Position numbers and translations under genes: made by a program | Part shown: piece after piece, positions 26,798 to 36,469 of the stretch | Layout of the letters: every line of letters starts with the position of its first letter | Numbering within the stretch: the stretch's first letter is position 1 | The notes under the pieces: model-generated | The model's input: only the letters and a program-made list of their open reading frames with translations | Databases searched by the model: none | What the model was told of the DNA's origin: nothing | Origin: Acidimicrobiaceae bacterium | Lineage (GTDB): Bacteria > Actinomycetota > Acidimicrobiia > Acidimicrobiales > Ilumatobacteraceae | Direction of reading: 5' to 3' | DNA length: 64,000 nt | Assembly: GCA_016722025.1 (NCBI GenBank) | Contig: JADKGZ010000012.1 | Span: forward strand, 1 to 64,000

Positions 26798-26985
26798 TGA
26801 ACGTCGGTCGAATCATCGGTACCGCAGTTGTCGGGTTCCTGTTCCTGTTGTTCGTGGCGCTCGATCTCGTGCTGTTCGGGGTGCTGGCGTTGAACAGCGT
26901 GATGGTGACGGTGCTGCCGTTGCTCGGCTTGCTCGCCGGAGGTGCGCTCGGCGCACTCGTCGGCAAGCGCCGCGCCGCCGGCTGA
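26797..26985 (+). CDS. Small membrane protein, two predicted helices
   Basis: 62 residues: hydrophobic segments at about 7-33 and 37-54 joined by a short turn, ending in a basic tail GKRRAAG. Its ATG overlaps the stop of the secreted protein upstream by one base, so the two are probably made together and may interact. No known family. Confidence 0.7.
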   Translation: MNVGRIIGTAVVGFLFLLFVALDLVLFGVLALNSVMVTVLPLLGLLAGGALGALVGKRRAAG

Positions 26986-27031
26986 CCGCCCCGTTCCCGG
27001 GGCGTCCGCTGCCGGCACCCCGGCCGGTCCG

Positions 27032-27129
27032 CCCACAGTGAGTGGAGTCACCGACCAACGGCCCCACAGGAGTGTGGAAGTCGACCGACCAGACGACGGG
27101 CGCGCGCCCACAGGGGGAGTCACCGACCA
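27032..27129. repeat. Three imperfect direct repeats (CCCACAG ... GTCACCGACCA)
   Basis: In the 180 bp between convergent genes the pair CCCACAG plus GGAGTCACCGACCA occurs at 27032-27057 and 27107-27129. A variant (GAAGTCGACCGACCA) occurs at 27063-27091. Spacing is 31 and 44 bases. On the minus strand all read like VGDS..P/H.VG peptides in one frame, but no gene is supported. It could be an intergenic repeat family. Confidence 0.6.
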
Positions 27130-27165
27130 GACGAGTCCGCCCCCGGGCCCACGCGCCGCGTCTGG

Positions 27166-28378
27166 TCAGCGGGTGGCGGTGGCGACGGCGTCCACGATGC
27201 GGTCGACCTGCTCGTCGGTGGTGACCAGCGGCGGGCAGAACAGCAGCGAGTCTGCGTTGAGGGCCCGACAGACCACGCCGCGGTCGAACATCGCGTCGCG
27301 CACGGCCATCGCGTTCTGGTCGGGCCGGAGCCCCGCTGCCCACATCGCGCCGAGGCCGCGGACGTGATCGATGGAGCCGTCGTCGGCCAGCGCCTGAAGC
27401 CCTGTCGAGAGGCGGTCGCCGACGTGCAACGCCCTCGCCACGAGACCCTCGCGCTCGATGATGGCGAAGTTCTGCAGACCCGCTGCGCACGCCGTGGCGT
27501 GGCCCGAATAGGTGAACCCGTGGCGCAGGAAGAAGTCGGGGCTCGGACTCGAACGCCGCCGTCGGCTTCGGGCCGACGAACACGCCGCCGAGGGGTTGGT
27601 AGCCGGAGGTGACGCCCTTCGCGAACGTCACGAAGTCGGGGGTGACCCGGTAGTGATGTGCCGCGAACCAGGTGCCGAGGCGGCCGAAGCCGGTGATCAC
27701 TTCGTCGAACACCAGGTACGCCCCGTGCTGGTCGCACAACTTGCGCAGGCCCTCCAGGTAGCCGCTCTCCGCCGGGTAGATGCCACCGGCACCCTGCACC
27801 GGCTCGGCGATGACAGCGGCCACCTCGCTGCCGCGCTGCGCCATCAGCGTGGCCAGTGCTTCGATGTCGTCGGCCGGCACCTGCACGACATCGTCGACGA
27901 ACGGACCGAAGTTCTCGCGGTTGGGGGCGATGCCCTGCGCACTGGTACCGCCGTAGGCCGTGCCGTGGTAGCCGCGGACCCTCGAGATGATGAGCTTGCG
28001 GTGGCCTTCACCGGCTTGCACGTGTGCGATGCGTGCCAACTTCATGGCGGTGTCGATGGACTCGCTGCCCGAGCCGGTGAAGAACACGCGAGCGTCGGGG
28101 ATGGGCCCGATGGCGCGGAGCTTCTCGGCCAGCTGCTCGGCAGGGTCGGTGGTGAACGGATCGAAGCACGAGTAGGCCTCCAGGGTGCACACCTGTTGCG
28201 CGATCGCGTCGGCCATCTCCTTGCGGCCGTGGCCGATGGCGCAGTACCAGAGGCTGGCCATGCCATCGACCAGTTCGCGCCCGTCGGCGGTGTACAGCAG
28301 TGCACCTTCGCCGCGCACGATGCGGATGAACTCGTCGCGAGTGGGCTTGGCAAACGGGTGCAGGAACGCCTTGGGCAT
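27166..28378 (-). CDS. Class III (omega) aminotransferase, with an apparent +1 frameshift
   Basis: About 404 residues once a surplus G at about 27545 is removed. Motifs: GSGSESIDTAMKLARIAH binds PLP phosphate, RVRGYHGTAYG the aromatic stacker, VFDEVITGFGRLG the Asp of the cofactor, and FAKGVTSGYQPLGG the Schiff-base Lys. The restored join reads AFESSPDFFLRHGFTYSGH, as expected, and the C-terminus (VCRALNADSLLFCPPLV) lies in the second frame. Members move amino groups from omega-amino acids, polyamines or beta-alanine to pyruvate or 2-oxoglutarate. TACCGT seven bases before the ATG is a probable -10. Confidence 0.88.
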
Positions 28379-28506
28379 TCCTGGAACGGTACTCAGCCGG
28401 TGTCGACCACGACGATCTGCGTTTCGCGGACCCTCGCTCGGCGGCGTCGGGGTGCGCGAGCACGAAGGGCGAGCGCACACGTAGGATGCCACGTCGAGGA
28501 GGCGTG

Positions 28507-29793
28507 GTGGCAGCAGCGCAAAGCAGCGGAAGGCGGTCCGCGATGCAGGTCTTCGGCGGCACCGTCGGCCGCGCTTGGCGTGCGGTGGCCACGGGCGGCG
28601 ACACGCCGACTCGCCTTCGAACCTGGATGGTCGGCAGCGTCGTCGTGGCCGTGCTGTTCGGCGTGCTGGGTGCCGTCGGGGTGGGCCGGCGCGACTCGGC
28701 GCTCGGTGCCGGAGATGCGGCATCGCAACAACTGATCGCTGTGCAGGACGTGCAGGTGCGCCTGGTGCATGCCGACTCCATCGCCCGCGAGAACTACCTC
28801 CGCGGTGGCATCGAGGATGCCGCCAAGCGCGCCACCTACGAGACCGAGCTGGCGGCGGTGAGCGATGGGTTGGTCGCGGTGGGCAACCGGGTGCTGCCCG
28901 ATGACGCGGCCATGCTGGCCGCAGTGTCGGCGCAGCTCACCCGCTACTCGGGCCTCATCGAGCAGGCTCGGGCCAACAACCGCCAGGGCTTCCCCGTGGG
29001 GGCGGCGTACCTGCGCACCGCCAACGACCTCGCGACCACCATGGTGGCCGGCCTCCGCGACGTGCAGTCGTCGTTGCGCAGTCAGGTGAACGACAACCTC
29101 GATGGCGCCGACACGGCCGGTCTCTGGCTGCACCTCACGGGCTGGCCGCTGCTCGTGCTGCTGCTCACCGGCGGGGGTTGGGTGGCCTTCCGCTTCCGGA
29201 GGCTGCTCAACGTGCCGCTGGCGGTGGCGGCCGGCGTGACGCTGCTGCTGCTGGTCATCGGCGGCAGCATGCAGGGCTCGGCGATGTCGGATGCGGAGAA
29301 CGCGACGGGTAGCTCGCTGCAAGCTGCCGACCTCGCCGCGCAGGCCCGTTCGGCCGCGTTCGAAGCGCATGCGCAGGAATCGAGCACGCTCATCGCCCGC
29401 GGCAGCGGTGGCCTCGACGTGGCCTGGCAGGCCTCCGCCGCCACGGCGGCCTCGGCGCTCGCGCGGATGTGCATCATCACGGGCGACTGCACGCTCGTCG
29501 GCACGTTCGGCTCGTACGCCGAAGCTCACGACGCGGTGCGTGCGAGCGACGACGCAGGCGACTGGGATGGGGCGCGAGCCGCCAGCCTCGACGGTGAAGC
29601 GGCCATTGCCTTCGCGGCCTTCGACGAGGCCAGCAGTGCCGCCGCGGCATCACTCGGTGCGGAGGCCGCGTCGGCGATGTCGTCAGCGGCCGATGGGCTG
29701 GCAGTACTGCGGGTGGTGCTCTTCCTCGCCGGCCTGTCGGTGGCGGCACTGGTGCTCGTCGGCTACGGCCAGCGATTGAGGGAGTACCGATGA
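28507..29793 (+). CDS. glnX: GlnX-like four-helix membrane sensor
   Basis: About 428 residues. A first membrane helix (TWMVGSVVVAVLFGVLGAVGV) is followed by a helical extracytoplasmic domain of about 130 residues, a hairpin of two helices (PLLVLLLTGGGWVAF and LAVAAGVTLLLLVIGG), a second helical outer domain with one Cys pair (MCIITGDC), and a last helix. This is the layout of mycobacterial GlnX, which relays amino-acid binding by GlnH to PknG; the next gene is glnH-like and pknG-like lies two further on. GAGGAGG at 28496-28502 favours GTG 28507; ATG 28486 and ATG 28543 are alternatives. The stop overlaps glnH (ATGA). Confidence 0.8.
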   Translation: MAAAQSSGRRSAMQVFGGTVGRAWRAVATGGDTPTRLRTWMVGSVVVAVLFGVLGAVGVGRRDSALGAGDAASQQLIAVQDVQVRLVHADSIARENYLRGGIEDAAKRATYETELAAVSDGLVAVGNRVLPDDAAMLAAVSAQLTRYSGLIEQARANNRQGFPVGAAYLRTANDLATTMVAGLRDVQSSLRSQVNDNLDGADTAGLWLHLTGWPLLVLLLTGGGWVAFRFRRLLNVPLAVAAGVTLLLLVIGGSMQGSAMSDAENATGSSLQAADLAAQARSAAFEAHAQESSTLIARGSGGLDVAWQASAATAASALARMCIITGDCTLVGTFGSYAEAHDAVRASDDAGDWDGARAASLDGEAAIAFAAFDEASSAAAASLGAEAASAMSSAADGLAVLRVVLFLAGLSVAALVLVGYGQRLREYR

Positions 29794-30803
29794 ACGCGAG
29801 AACCCGCACCTCGAGTGCGCTGGCCGTCGCGCTGCCGGCACTGCTGCTGGTCGCTTGCGCCGGTGGCGAGCGCTTGCCGGCCGCCGTGCAGGGCGAAGCT
29901 CCTTCCACCAGCGCGGCGCCGCCGGCACAGACGTTCACCTGCCCTGCCGACCAGCAGGAGGTGGGCGACCTGACCCCCAAGTCGTACGCGCCCGACGGTC
30001 CGTTGCCCTCACCCGACGACCTTCCTGCCGGTTCCACCATGGCCGCCATCCGGGCCAGTGGCACGCTGCGGGTCGGGGTCTCCGCCGACACCTTGTTGTT
30101 CGGCGCCCGCAACCCGCAGACGGGGCAGATCGAGGGCTTCGACATCGACATGTTGAAGGAAGTCGCGAAGGCCATCTTCGGCGCCGATGACGACACGGTG
30201 TACGACCTGCTCGACATCGTGGTCATCCCGTACAGCCAGCGAATCCCGAAGCTGCGCAGTGGCGAGGTCGACATCGTGGCGCACACGATGACCATCAACT
30301 GCGTGCGGTGGCAGCAGATCGCCTTCACCTCCGAGTACTACACCTCCGGTCAGCGGGTGCTGGTGGAGGCCACCTCCTCGTACCAGAGCATCGACGACCT
30401 CGCCGCTGCGCAGGCCACCGTCTGCGTACCCGACGGCAGCACCAACCAGGAGAACCTGGCGCGCGACTATCCACAGATCACGGCCGTCGCGGTACCCGAC
30501 ATCAGCGACTGTCTGGTCGCGATGCAGAGCGGCGCGGTGCAGGCCATCACGGGTGACGACACCGTGCTCGCCGGGTTGCAGGTGCAAGACCCGGCCACCA
30601 AGGTCGTTGGCGAGAACTTCTCGTTCGAGCCCTATGGCCTGGGCATCGCCGCCGATCGAGTCGATCTCGTCAAGTTCGTCAACGCGCTGCTCGCGGAGAT
30701 GCGCGACGACGGTCGCTGGCAGGCCATCTACGACGATTGGTTGGCAGCGGCGCTCGGGCCGCAGTCGCCTCCCGCGGCGCGCTACGGGCGCACGGAGGGT
30801 TGA
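29790..30803 (+). CDS. glnH: GlnH-like amino-acid-binding lipoprotein
   Basis: 337 residues. Lipobox LVAC with Cys23 anchors it outside the membrane. The body is a type II solute-binding domain (SBP_bac_3): GTLRVGVSADTLLFGARN, GFDIDMLKEVAKAIFG, RIPKLRSGEVDIVAHTMTIN, FTSEYYTSGQRVLV, VAMQSGAVQAITGDD and FSFEPYGLGI. No transporter genes accompany it, so like mycobacterial GlnH it probably senses Asp/Glu rather than importing it. It overlaps glnX (ATGA) and the next gene (TGATG). Confidence 0.88.
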   Translation: MNARTRTSSALAVALPALLLVACAGGERLPAAVQGEAPSTSAAPPAQTFTCPADQQEVGDLTPKSYAPDGPLPSPDDLPAGSTMAAIRASGTLRVGVSADTLLFGARNPQTGQIEGFDIDMLKEVAKAIFGADDDTVYDLLDIVVIPYSQRIPKLRSGEVDIVAHTMTINCVRWQQIAFTSEYYTSGQRVLVEATSSYQSIDDLAAAQATVCVPDGSTNQENLARDYPQITAVAVPDISDCLVAMQSGAVQAITGDDTVLAGLQVQDPATKVVGENFSFEPYGLGIAADRVDLVKFVNALLAEMRDDGRWQAIYDDWLAAALGPQSPPAARYGRTEG

Positions 30804-31855
30804 TGGGCAACGGTGTGCGCATCCCCACGGCGACCGAGATCACCCAGCTGCTCGCGGAGTGGAACGAGTGGCTCGCCGCGCGCACCGACTCGTTGCTGTC
30901 GCTGGAAGAGCGCGTCCGCTCGGCCGGCACCGCTGCCGATCAGGCCGATCTGGCGGCAGCGTTCGTGTGCCGCAAGGCCATCACCGATCGCCTCGACGAT
31001 GTCGAAGGTCTTGCGCGCCGCGATCGCGGGGCAGCGGCAGCGCGTGCGGCGCAGCCGCTGCACGACGACCTCGGCGCGCTCGTGGGCCGCGACCTCAGTG
31101 AGGCGGCCACTCTGCTGGATGCGGTCGTGCAACGCGTCGAGCGGTCCGTGGCCGGCCACGAGCAGCAACAGGTCGCGGAAGCGCGTGTGGTTGCTCAGGC
31201 CGGCACCGACCTCGCGGTGGCCGAGCGCCTGTCGGCCGAACTGGGCATGCAGGTGAACCACGTGGCGCAGTTGCAGCTGGCGCTGAGTCGTCGCGAACGG
31301 CTGGCGGACACCGCGGTCGAAGCAGCGGCGGTGCGTGCCAGCCTGGAAGCGGCGGCCAACGAGCGAGCTGGGCTGCTGCAGCAGTGGCACGCGGTCGGCG
31401 GCCGGGTCGAGGCGCTGGCTGTCGCCGAAGCCCGCGTTCGCGAGCTGGCCGCGCGCTGCCGGGAGAAGATCGTGCAGGCGCCGCTGCTGGCGGTGCCCTC
31501 GGTTGCTGCCTTCCACCTCGACCGCGAGCCTCTCGATGGCCTGCCGTGGGCGGCGGCGAGAGGTCGCATCGCCCCGGTGCTCGCCAAGCTCGATCGTGTC
31601 GCGGCGGCACTGGCAGAGGCCGAGCGCCGCTTCCAAGGCGCCCTCGACCGCCGTGACGAACTGCGCGGGCTGTTGCAGGCGTTCGCCGACAAGGCCTCGG
31701 CGGGTGGGGTGATGGAGCTGCCCGAGCTCGATTCCCTGTATCAGGAGACCAAGGCAGTGCTGTGGGCCGCGCCCTGCGACCTCGATCGTGGTGGCGCCCT
31801 CGTCGACAGGTACGTGGCCACCGTCAACACGAAGGTGCAGGAGGTCGCGCGATGA
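30803..31855 (+). CDS. Coiled-coil protein of unknown function in the PknG operon
   Basis: 350 residues, almost wholly alpha-helical and rich in Ala, Arg, Glu and Gln with heptad-like spacing over about residues 20-230 (ERLSAELGMQVNHVAQLQLALSRRERLA) and 245-310. No signal peptide or membrane segment. It is inserted between the GlnH-like receptor and the kinase, overlapping both by 1-4 bases; mycobacterial glnX-glnH-pknG lacks it. A scaffold linking GlnX to the kinase would fit the position, but that is inference. Confidence 0.7.
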   Translation: MGNGVRIPTATEITQLLAEWNEWLAARTDSLLSLEERVRSAGTAADQADLAAAFVCRKAITDRLDDVEGLARRDRGAAAARAAQPLHDDLGALVGRDLSEAATLLDAVVQRVERSVAGHEQQQVAEARVVAQAGTDLAVAERLSAELGMQVNHVAQLQLALSRRERLADTAVEAAAVRASLEAAANERAGLLQQWHAVGGRVEALAVAEARVRELAARCREKIVQAPLLAVPSVAAFHLDREPLDGLPWAAARGRIAPVLAKLDRVAAALAEAERRFQGALDRRDELRGLLQAFADKASAGGVMELPELDSLYQETKAVLWAAPCDLDRGGALVDRYVATVNTKVQEVAR

Positions 31856-34062
31856 ACTGCGCACAACCAGGGTGCGCCGGCACCATCGTCGACGGCTACT
31901 GCGATGTCTGCGGGCTCGCCGGCGCCGCCGCACCTGCGGCACAGGGCGCTGCGCCGAGCGGTTCACCCGCCGGCCCCGCCAGCTCGCGCTCCGCCACCAG
32001 CCGGCTGGGAACCGTGCCGCTGGGCTCCGCCAGGAACGCCACGGGGTCGCGACCCACCCGCCGGCTGGGCGGTGGCGGCAACCCGTCGCGCCTGGGCGCG
32101 GGCCTCACTCACGTGCCGCCGATACCCGAGGTCGATCCACAGCAGAGCCTGATGAACCCGCCGGTGGTGGCGGAGGAGAAGCGGTACTGCAGTGTGTGCC
32201 AATCGGCCGTCGGTCGCTCGCGCGAGGGGGCGCCCGGGCGCACCAAGGGCTTTTGCGCCAAGTGCCGCACGCCGTTCGACTTCGAGCCCACGCTGGTGGC
32301 CGGCAACCTGCTCAGCGGGCAGTACGAGGTGATGGGTTGCTTGGCCCACGGCGGCATGGGCTGGATCTACCTTGCCCGCGATCGCAACGTCAACGATCGC
32401 TGGGTGGTGCTGAAGGGGTTGTTGAACGCCGGCGACCCCGATGCCTCGCGTGCGGCTGTCGCGGAGAAGCAGTACCTCGCCGAGGTCGAGCATCCGCTCA
32501 TCGTGGAGATCTACAACTTCGTCACCTCCGCCGACGGCAACTCGTACATCGTGATGGAGTACGTGGGGGGTCGCTCGCTGAACAACCTGCTGAAGGATCG
32601 GATGAAGTCCAACGGCGGCACCTTCTCGCCGATCCCGGTCGATCAGGCGATCGCGTACGTCGTCGAGATCCTGCCGGCGTTCGGGTACCTGCACTCGCTG
32701 GGCCTGCTGTACTGCGACTTCAAACCGGCAAACCTCATCCAGGTGGGCGACAGCATGAAGCTCATCGACCTCGGTGGCGTCCGCCGGGTCGACGACGACC
32801 AGTCACCCATCTACGGCACCGTCGGGTTCCAGGCGCCGGAGGTGGCTCGCGACGGTACGACCGTCGCGAGCGACCTGTACACGGTGGCGCGTACGTTGGC
32901 CACTCTGGTGTTCGAGTTCAAGGGCTACCAGGCGCAGTTCGAGACGACGTTGCCCTCGGCCGACGAGGTGGCGCTGTTCGGCCAGTTCGACTCGCTGTAC
33001 CGCTGGTTGCAGAAGGGCACCGCGCAGCGCCCGGAAGATCGGTTCCAGACGGCCGAGGAGATGCGCGAGCAGCTCTTCGGGGTGCTGCGCGAAGTCACGG
33101 CGGCAGTCGGCACGGGGGCGGTGACGCGCAGCACGCCTTCGCAGATGTTCGGACAGCCGGCCGCCACTGCCGATCTGCTCACCTGGCGCGACCTGCCGCG
33201 GCTCGCCATCGACCCTCGCGACGCGATGGCGTCGTGGTTGACCACGGTCACCACCGACGAGCCGGCAGCGCGCTTCGCGGCGCTCGAGGGCGCGCCCGAG
33301 CAAACCGTCGCGGTGATGGCGGAGCGTGCCGACGCGGCACTGCGCACCGATCAGGTGCAGCTGGCGGAACACCTTGCGCAACGCATCCTCGACGCCGACC
33401 CATGGGAGTGGCGCGGCGTGTGGCTGCAAGGCCTGGCAGCGCTGAGCCGCAGCGACCCCGCAGCGGCGGTCGCAGCCTTCAACGCCGTCTACGGCCAGCT
33501 CCCTGGCGAGCTGGCTCCGAAGTTGGCATTGGCCGCAGCCTGCGAGGCTGCCGGCGAACCCGCGGTCGCCGAGCGCTTGTACACCACCTGTGCTCGCACC
33601 GATGCGGCCTTCGTCGCAACGGGCCAGTTCGGTCTTGCGCGCATCGCTGCCCAGGCCGGTGATCGCGACGCAGCGCTGCACGCGCTCGATCGCATTCCGG
33701 CCACCAGCCGCGCCTACGGCGACGCGAGACGGTCGCGGGCGCTGCTGCTCGCGGCAGCGCTGGATCCTGCTCACGCGTTGCAGGATCTGGGCCAGGCGGC
33801 CAACGAGCTCGAGCAGGCATCCCTGCAGCCGGTGGAGCGCGCCTCCCTGCGCATCCGACTGCTGGAGAGCGCGCTGGTGCACGTGCAGGCGCAGGGGCCG
33901 CAGATGGCCCAAGAGGTCGGAGGCGTTCCGGCGGCGGAGCTGCCGTTGCGCAGGGCACTCGAGTCGGCGTATCGCGATGCCGCGCGCCTTGCCACCGACG
34001 GCGATCGGCGCGTCGAACTGGTCGACAAGGCCAACGCAGTCCGGCCGCGCACACTCGTATGA
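31852..34062 (+). CDS. pknG: PknG-type Ser/Thr protein kinase with zinc knuckles and TPR region
   Basis: 736 residues. Order: an N-terminal Cys cluster (Cys3, 8, 17, 20), a Ser/Thr/Arg linker (about 40-80), a rubredoxin-like zinc site (Cys113/116 and Cys135/138), the kinase domain (about 157-425), and a helical C-terminal half with TPR-like repeats (about 470-730). Kinase residues: Gly loop AHGGMGWIY, Lys188 in VVLKGL, Asp289 in YCDFKPAN, DLG at 306-308 in place of DFG, and YGTVGFQAPE. DLG and the rubredoxin are PknG hallmarks. In mycobacteria PknG phosphorylates the FHA protein GarA/OdhI to steer the 2-oxoglutarate node. The first Cys cluster is an addition to the mycobacterial layout. Confidence 0.93.
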   Translation: MNCAQPGCAGTIVDGYCDVCGLAGAAAPAAQGAAPSGSPAGPASSRSATSRLGTVPLGSARNATGSRPTRRLGGGGNPSRLGAGLTHVPPIPEVDPQQSLMNPPVVAEEKRYCSVCQSAVGRSREGAPGRTKGFCAKCRTPFDFEPTLVAGNLLSGQYEVMGCLAHGGMGWIYLARDRNVNDRWVVLKGLLNAGDPDASRAAVAEKQYLAEVEHPLIVEIYNFVTSADGNSYIVMEYVGGRSLNNLLKDRMKSNGGTFSPIPVDQAIAYVVEILPAFGYLHSLGLLYCDFKPANLIQVGDSMKLIDLGGVRRVDDDQSPIYGTVGFQAPEVARDGTTVASDLYTVARTLATLVFEFKGYQAQFETTLPSADEVALFGQFDSLYRWLQKGTAQRPEDRFQTAEEMREQLFGVLREVTAAVGTGAVTRSTPSQMFGQPAATADLLTWRDLPRLAIDPRDAMASWLTTVTTDEPAARFAALEGAPEQTVAVMAERADAALRTDQVQLAEHLAQRILDADPWEWRGVWLQGLAALSRSDPAAAVAAFNAVYGQLPGELAPKLALAAACEAAGEPAVAERLYTTCARTDAAFVATGQFGLARIAAQAGDRDAALHALDRIPATSRAYGDARRSRALLLAAALDPAHALQDLGQAANELEQASLQPVERASLRIRLLESALVHVQAQGPQMAQEVGGVPAAELPLRRALESAYRDAARLATDGDRRVELVDKANAVRPRTLV

Positions 34063-35135
34063 GCTCCGTCGCCGTCAACTGTCCCGCGTGCGGCGAGCCG
34101 ATCGTCGCCGGCGACGCTTTTTGCGAGAGCTGTGGCAGCGAGTTGGCGTCGGCCGTCGCCGCACCGGTGCCGACGGGTTCACCACGGGCCGAGTCGTTCC
34201 CGGTGCCGAAGACCACGCTCTCGCAGGCGCCCGGCATTGCCGACCAATGCCTCGAGTGCAGCGGAAAGGTGCTCGACGACGGCTTCTGCTCGCAATGCGG
34301 CAAGAAGGCGCCGTCGCCACGCGACCACTGGCAGGAGAGCCCGGTGGAGTGGATCGGAGGCGTGTGCGACAAGGGAGTCGTGCACGCTCGCAACGAAGAT
34401 GCGATGGCGCTCGCCGGTCTGCCCGACCGATCGCTCGCGGTGCTGGTGGTGTGCGACGGGGTCACGTCGGCTCCCGACAGCGACCGTGCGGCACTGGCGG
34501 CAGCCCGCGAGGCGTGTGCCACGTTGTCGGGGACGCCGGTGCCTGTGGCCGGTGGCGTGGCTGCGACCGTGTCGCACTGGGGCGTCGCCATCGAGCGTGC
34601 CTGTGCCGATGCCAACGCCGCTGCCATCGGGGTGGCACGGGCGCTCGGCAACCCCAGCGAACCTCCGTCCTGCACGTTCATCGCCGCGGTCGTCGACAAC
34701 GGGGTGGTCACGCTCGGTTGGTGTGGCGACTCGCGCGCGTACTGGCTGCCCGACACCGGCGATGCCGTGCAGTTGATGCTCGACCACTCACTCGGCACCG
34801 AGCTCATCCAGTCCGGGATGAGCCGCTCCGACGCGGAGACCGACCCCACCTTCCACACCATCACCCGCTGGCTCGGCGCCGACTCGGTGGATGCCACTCC
34901 CGACATCGCCAGCCACCAGCGCACGGAACCCGGCTGGCTGCTGCTGTGCAGCGATGGCCTGTGGAACTACGCCTCGCCGGCAGTGGCCGTGCAGTCACTG
35001 GTGCACGACCAGGTCGCCGCCGGCCTCAGCGCACCCGTTGCCATCGCGGCAGCCCTGGTGCGGTGGGCCAACGAGCAGGGCGGGCACGACAACATCACCG
35101 CAGCGCTGGCTCGCGTCGAGCCCTCACTACGCTGA
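34059..35135 (+). CDS. PP2C-family Ser/Thr phosphatase with N-terminal double zinc ribbon
   Basis: 358 residues. Residues 8-95 hold two zinc-ribbon Cys sets (CPACG...CESCG and CLECS...CSQCG); residues about 110-350 form the PPM phosphatase: VVHARNEDAM, VVCDGVTSAPDSD, LGWCGDSRAYWL, LLLCSDGLWNY and GHDNITAAL supply the metal-binding aspartates. It would remove phosphates placed by the kinase whose gene it overlaps by four bases (ATGA at 34059-34062). Soluble, unlike PstP. A 58-base gap with its own ribosome site separates it from the vWA gene. Confidence 0.92.
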   Translation: MSSVAVNCPACGEPIVAGDAFCESCGSELASAVAAPVPTGSPRAESFPVPKTTLSQAPGIADQCLECSGKVLDDGFCSQCGKKAPSPRDHWQESPVEWIGGVCDKGVVHARNEDAMALAGLPDRSLAVLVVCDGVTSAPDSDRAALAAAREACATLSGTPVPVAGGVAATVSHWGVAIERACADANAAAIGVARALGNPSEPPSCTFIAAVVDNGVVTLGWCGDSRAYWLPDTGDAVQLMLDHSLGTELIQSGMSRSDAETDPTFHTITRWLGADSVDATPDIASHQRTEPGWLLLCSDGLWNYASPAVAVQSLVHDQVAAGLSAPVAIAAALVRWANEQGGHDNITAALARVEPSLR

Positions 35136-35180
35136 CGCACACGCCGAACGGCAACACCGGAGAACATCATCGAAGGCAAC

Positions 35181-35185
35181 GGAGG
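35181..35185 (+). promoter_or_regulatory. Ribosome-binding site of the vWA gene
   Basis: GGAGG eight bases before ATG 35194. It decides the start and shows that this gene, unlike most in the operon, is initiated independently rather than by stop-start overlap. Confidence 0.7.
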
Positions 35186-35193
35186 TCACGCAC

Positions 35194-36469
35194 ATGGCTG
35201 AGTTCAAGGCGGATGTGTTTCAGAACGAGTACCTGGCCGACGGTGCGACCGATGCGCATGCGGTCGTCTCGGTCACGTGCTCCGGAGCGGGCAAGGCCGG
35301 TGTCGCCGGCGATGCAGCGGAGATCATCATCGTCGACACCTCTGGCTCGATGGACATGCCGCCCACCAAGATCGCAGCCGCTCGGCGCGCGGCTCGGGTG
35401 GCGGTGGGTGAGATCGTCGACGGGGCCTGGTTCGCCGTCATCAGTGGCCACAGCGTGGCGCAGATGGTGTACCCGCCGCACGCCGGGAATGGCGAAGATG
35501 ACCGCCGTCACCCGTGCGGAAGCGCTGGTCGCGGTCGATCGTCTGCGTAGCGGCGGCGCCACCGCCATCGGCGCCTGGATCCAGGCCGCGACCGAGCTGT
35601 TCGGCCAGGTGCAGTCGGCGCAGCGGCATGCGATCCTGCTCACCGACGGCAAGATCGAAGGCGAGCCGCCGGCGGCGTTGCAACAGGCGCTGGCCGCTGC
35701 TCGTGGCCGCTTCCAGTGCGACTGCCGGGGCATCGGGCAGGACTGGGTGGTCGACGAGCTGCGCGAGATCTCCACCGCGTTGATGGGCACCGTCGACATC
35801 GTGGCCAAGCCCGACGACCTGGAAGCCGACTTCGAGGCGATGATGCAGGCGGCGATGAGTCGCGGGGTGCCCGACGCCCGCCTGCGAATCTGGACGCCGC
35901 AGGGCAGCGAAGTGCTGTTCGTGCGCCAGGTCGCGCCCACCGTGGAGGACATCACCAGTACCGGGGTGCAGACCACCCCGCTGGTGCGCGAGTTCCCCAC
36001 CGGGGCGTGGAGCGACGAGTCGCGCGACTATCACGTGGCGGTGCGTGTGCCGGTCGCTCCGCTGGGCAACGAGCGCCTGGCAGCACGCGTCGAGCTGGTC
36101 GTCAACGACGAAGTGCGGGCGAAGTCGCTGGTGAAGGCCGTGTGGAGCGCCGACACCGATCTCACGACGCGCATCGACCCGGCGGTCGCGCACTACACCG
36201 GGCAGGCCAAGCTGGCCGACACCATCCAGAAGGGTTTGGCGGCGAAGGCCTCGGGCGACGAACGTACCGCCACCGTGCTGCTCGGCGAAGCCGCCAAGCT
36301 GGCACACGATTCGGGCAACGAGAACACCACCCGCCTGTTGGAGAAGGTGGTCGACGTGGTCGATGCCGACACCGGCACGGTGCGGTTGAAGCGCAACGTC
36401 GAGAAGACCGACGAGATGGCGCTCGACACACGCAGCACCAAGACCACTCGCATCCGGCGCGAGCCATGA
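35194..36469 (+). CDS. von Willebrand factor A domain protein, with an apparent +1 frameshift
   Basis: About 425 residues after removing one base in GGGAA at 35485-35489, which restores PHAGMAKMTAVTRAEAL. The vWA fold occupies about residues 40-210 with a complete MIDAS: DTSGS at Asp48/Ser50/Ser52, a Thr in SGGATAIG and LLTDGK. The rest is a beta-rich domain (LRIWTPQGSEVLFVRQVAPTVED; YHVAVRVPVAPL) and a helical tail ending TRSTKTTRIRREP, which could offer Thr phosphosites. No signal peptide, so it works in the cytosol as a metal-dependent protein-binding platform. It overlaps the FHA gene (ATGA). Confidence 0.85.

Noticed and set aside
26986..27165. CRISPR array in the repeat patch
   Set aside because: Only three imperfect units with unequal spacing and no spacer-like unique segments of constant length, and no cas genes.
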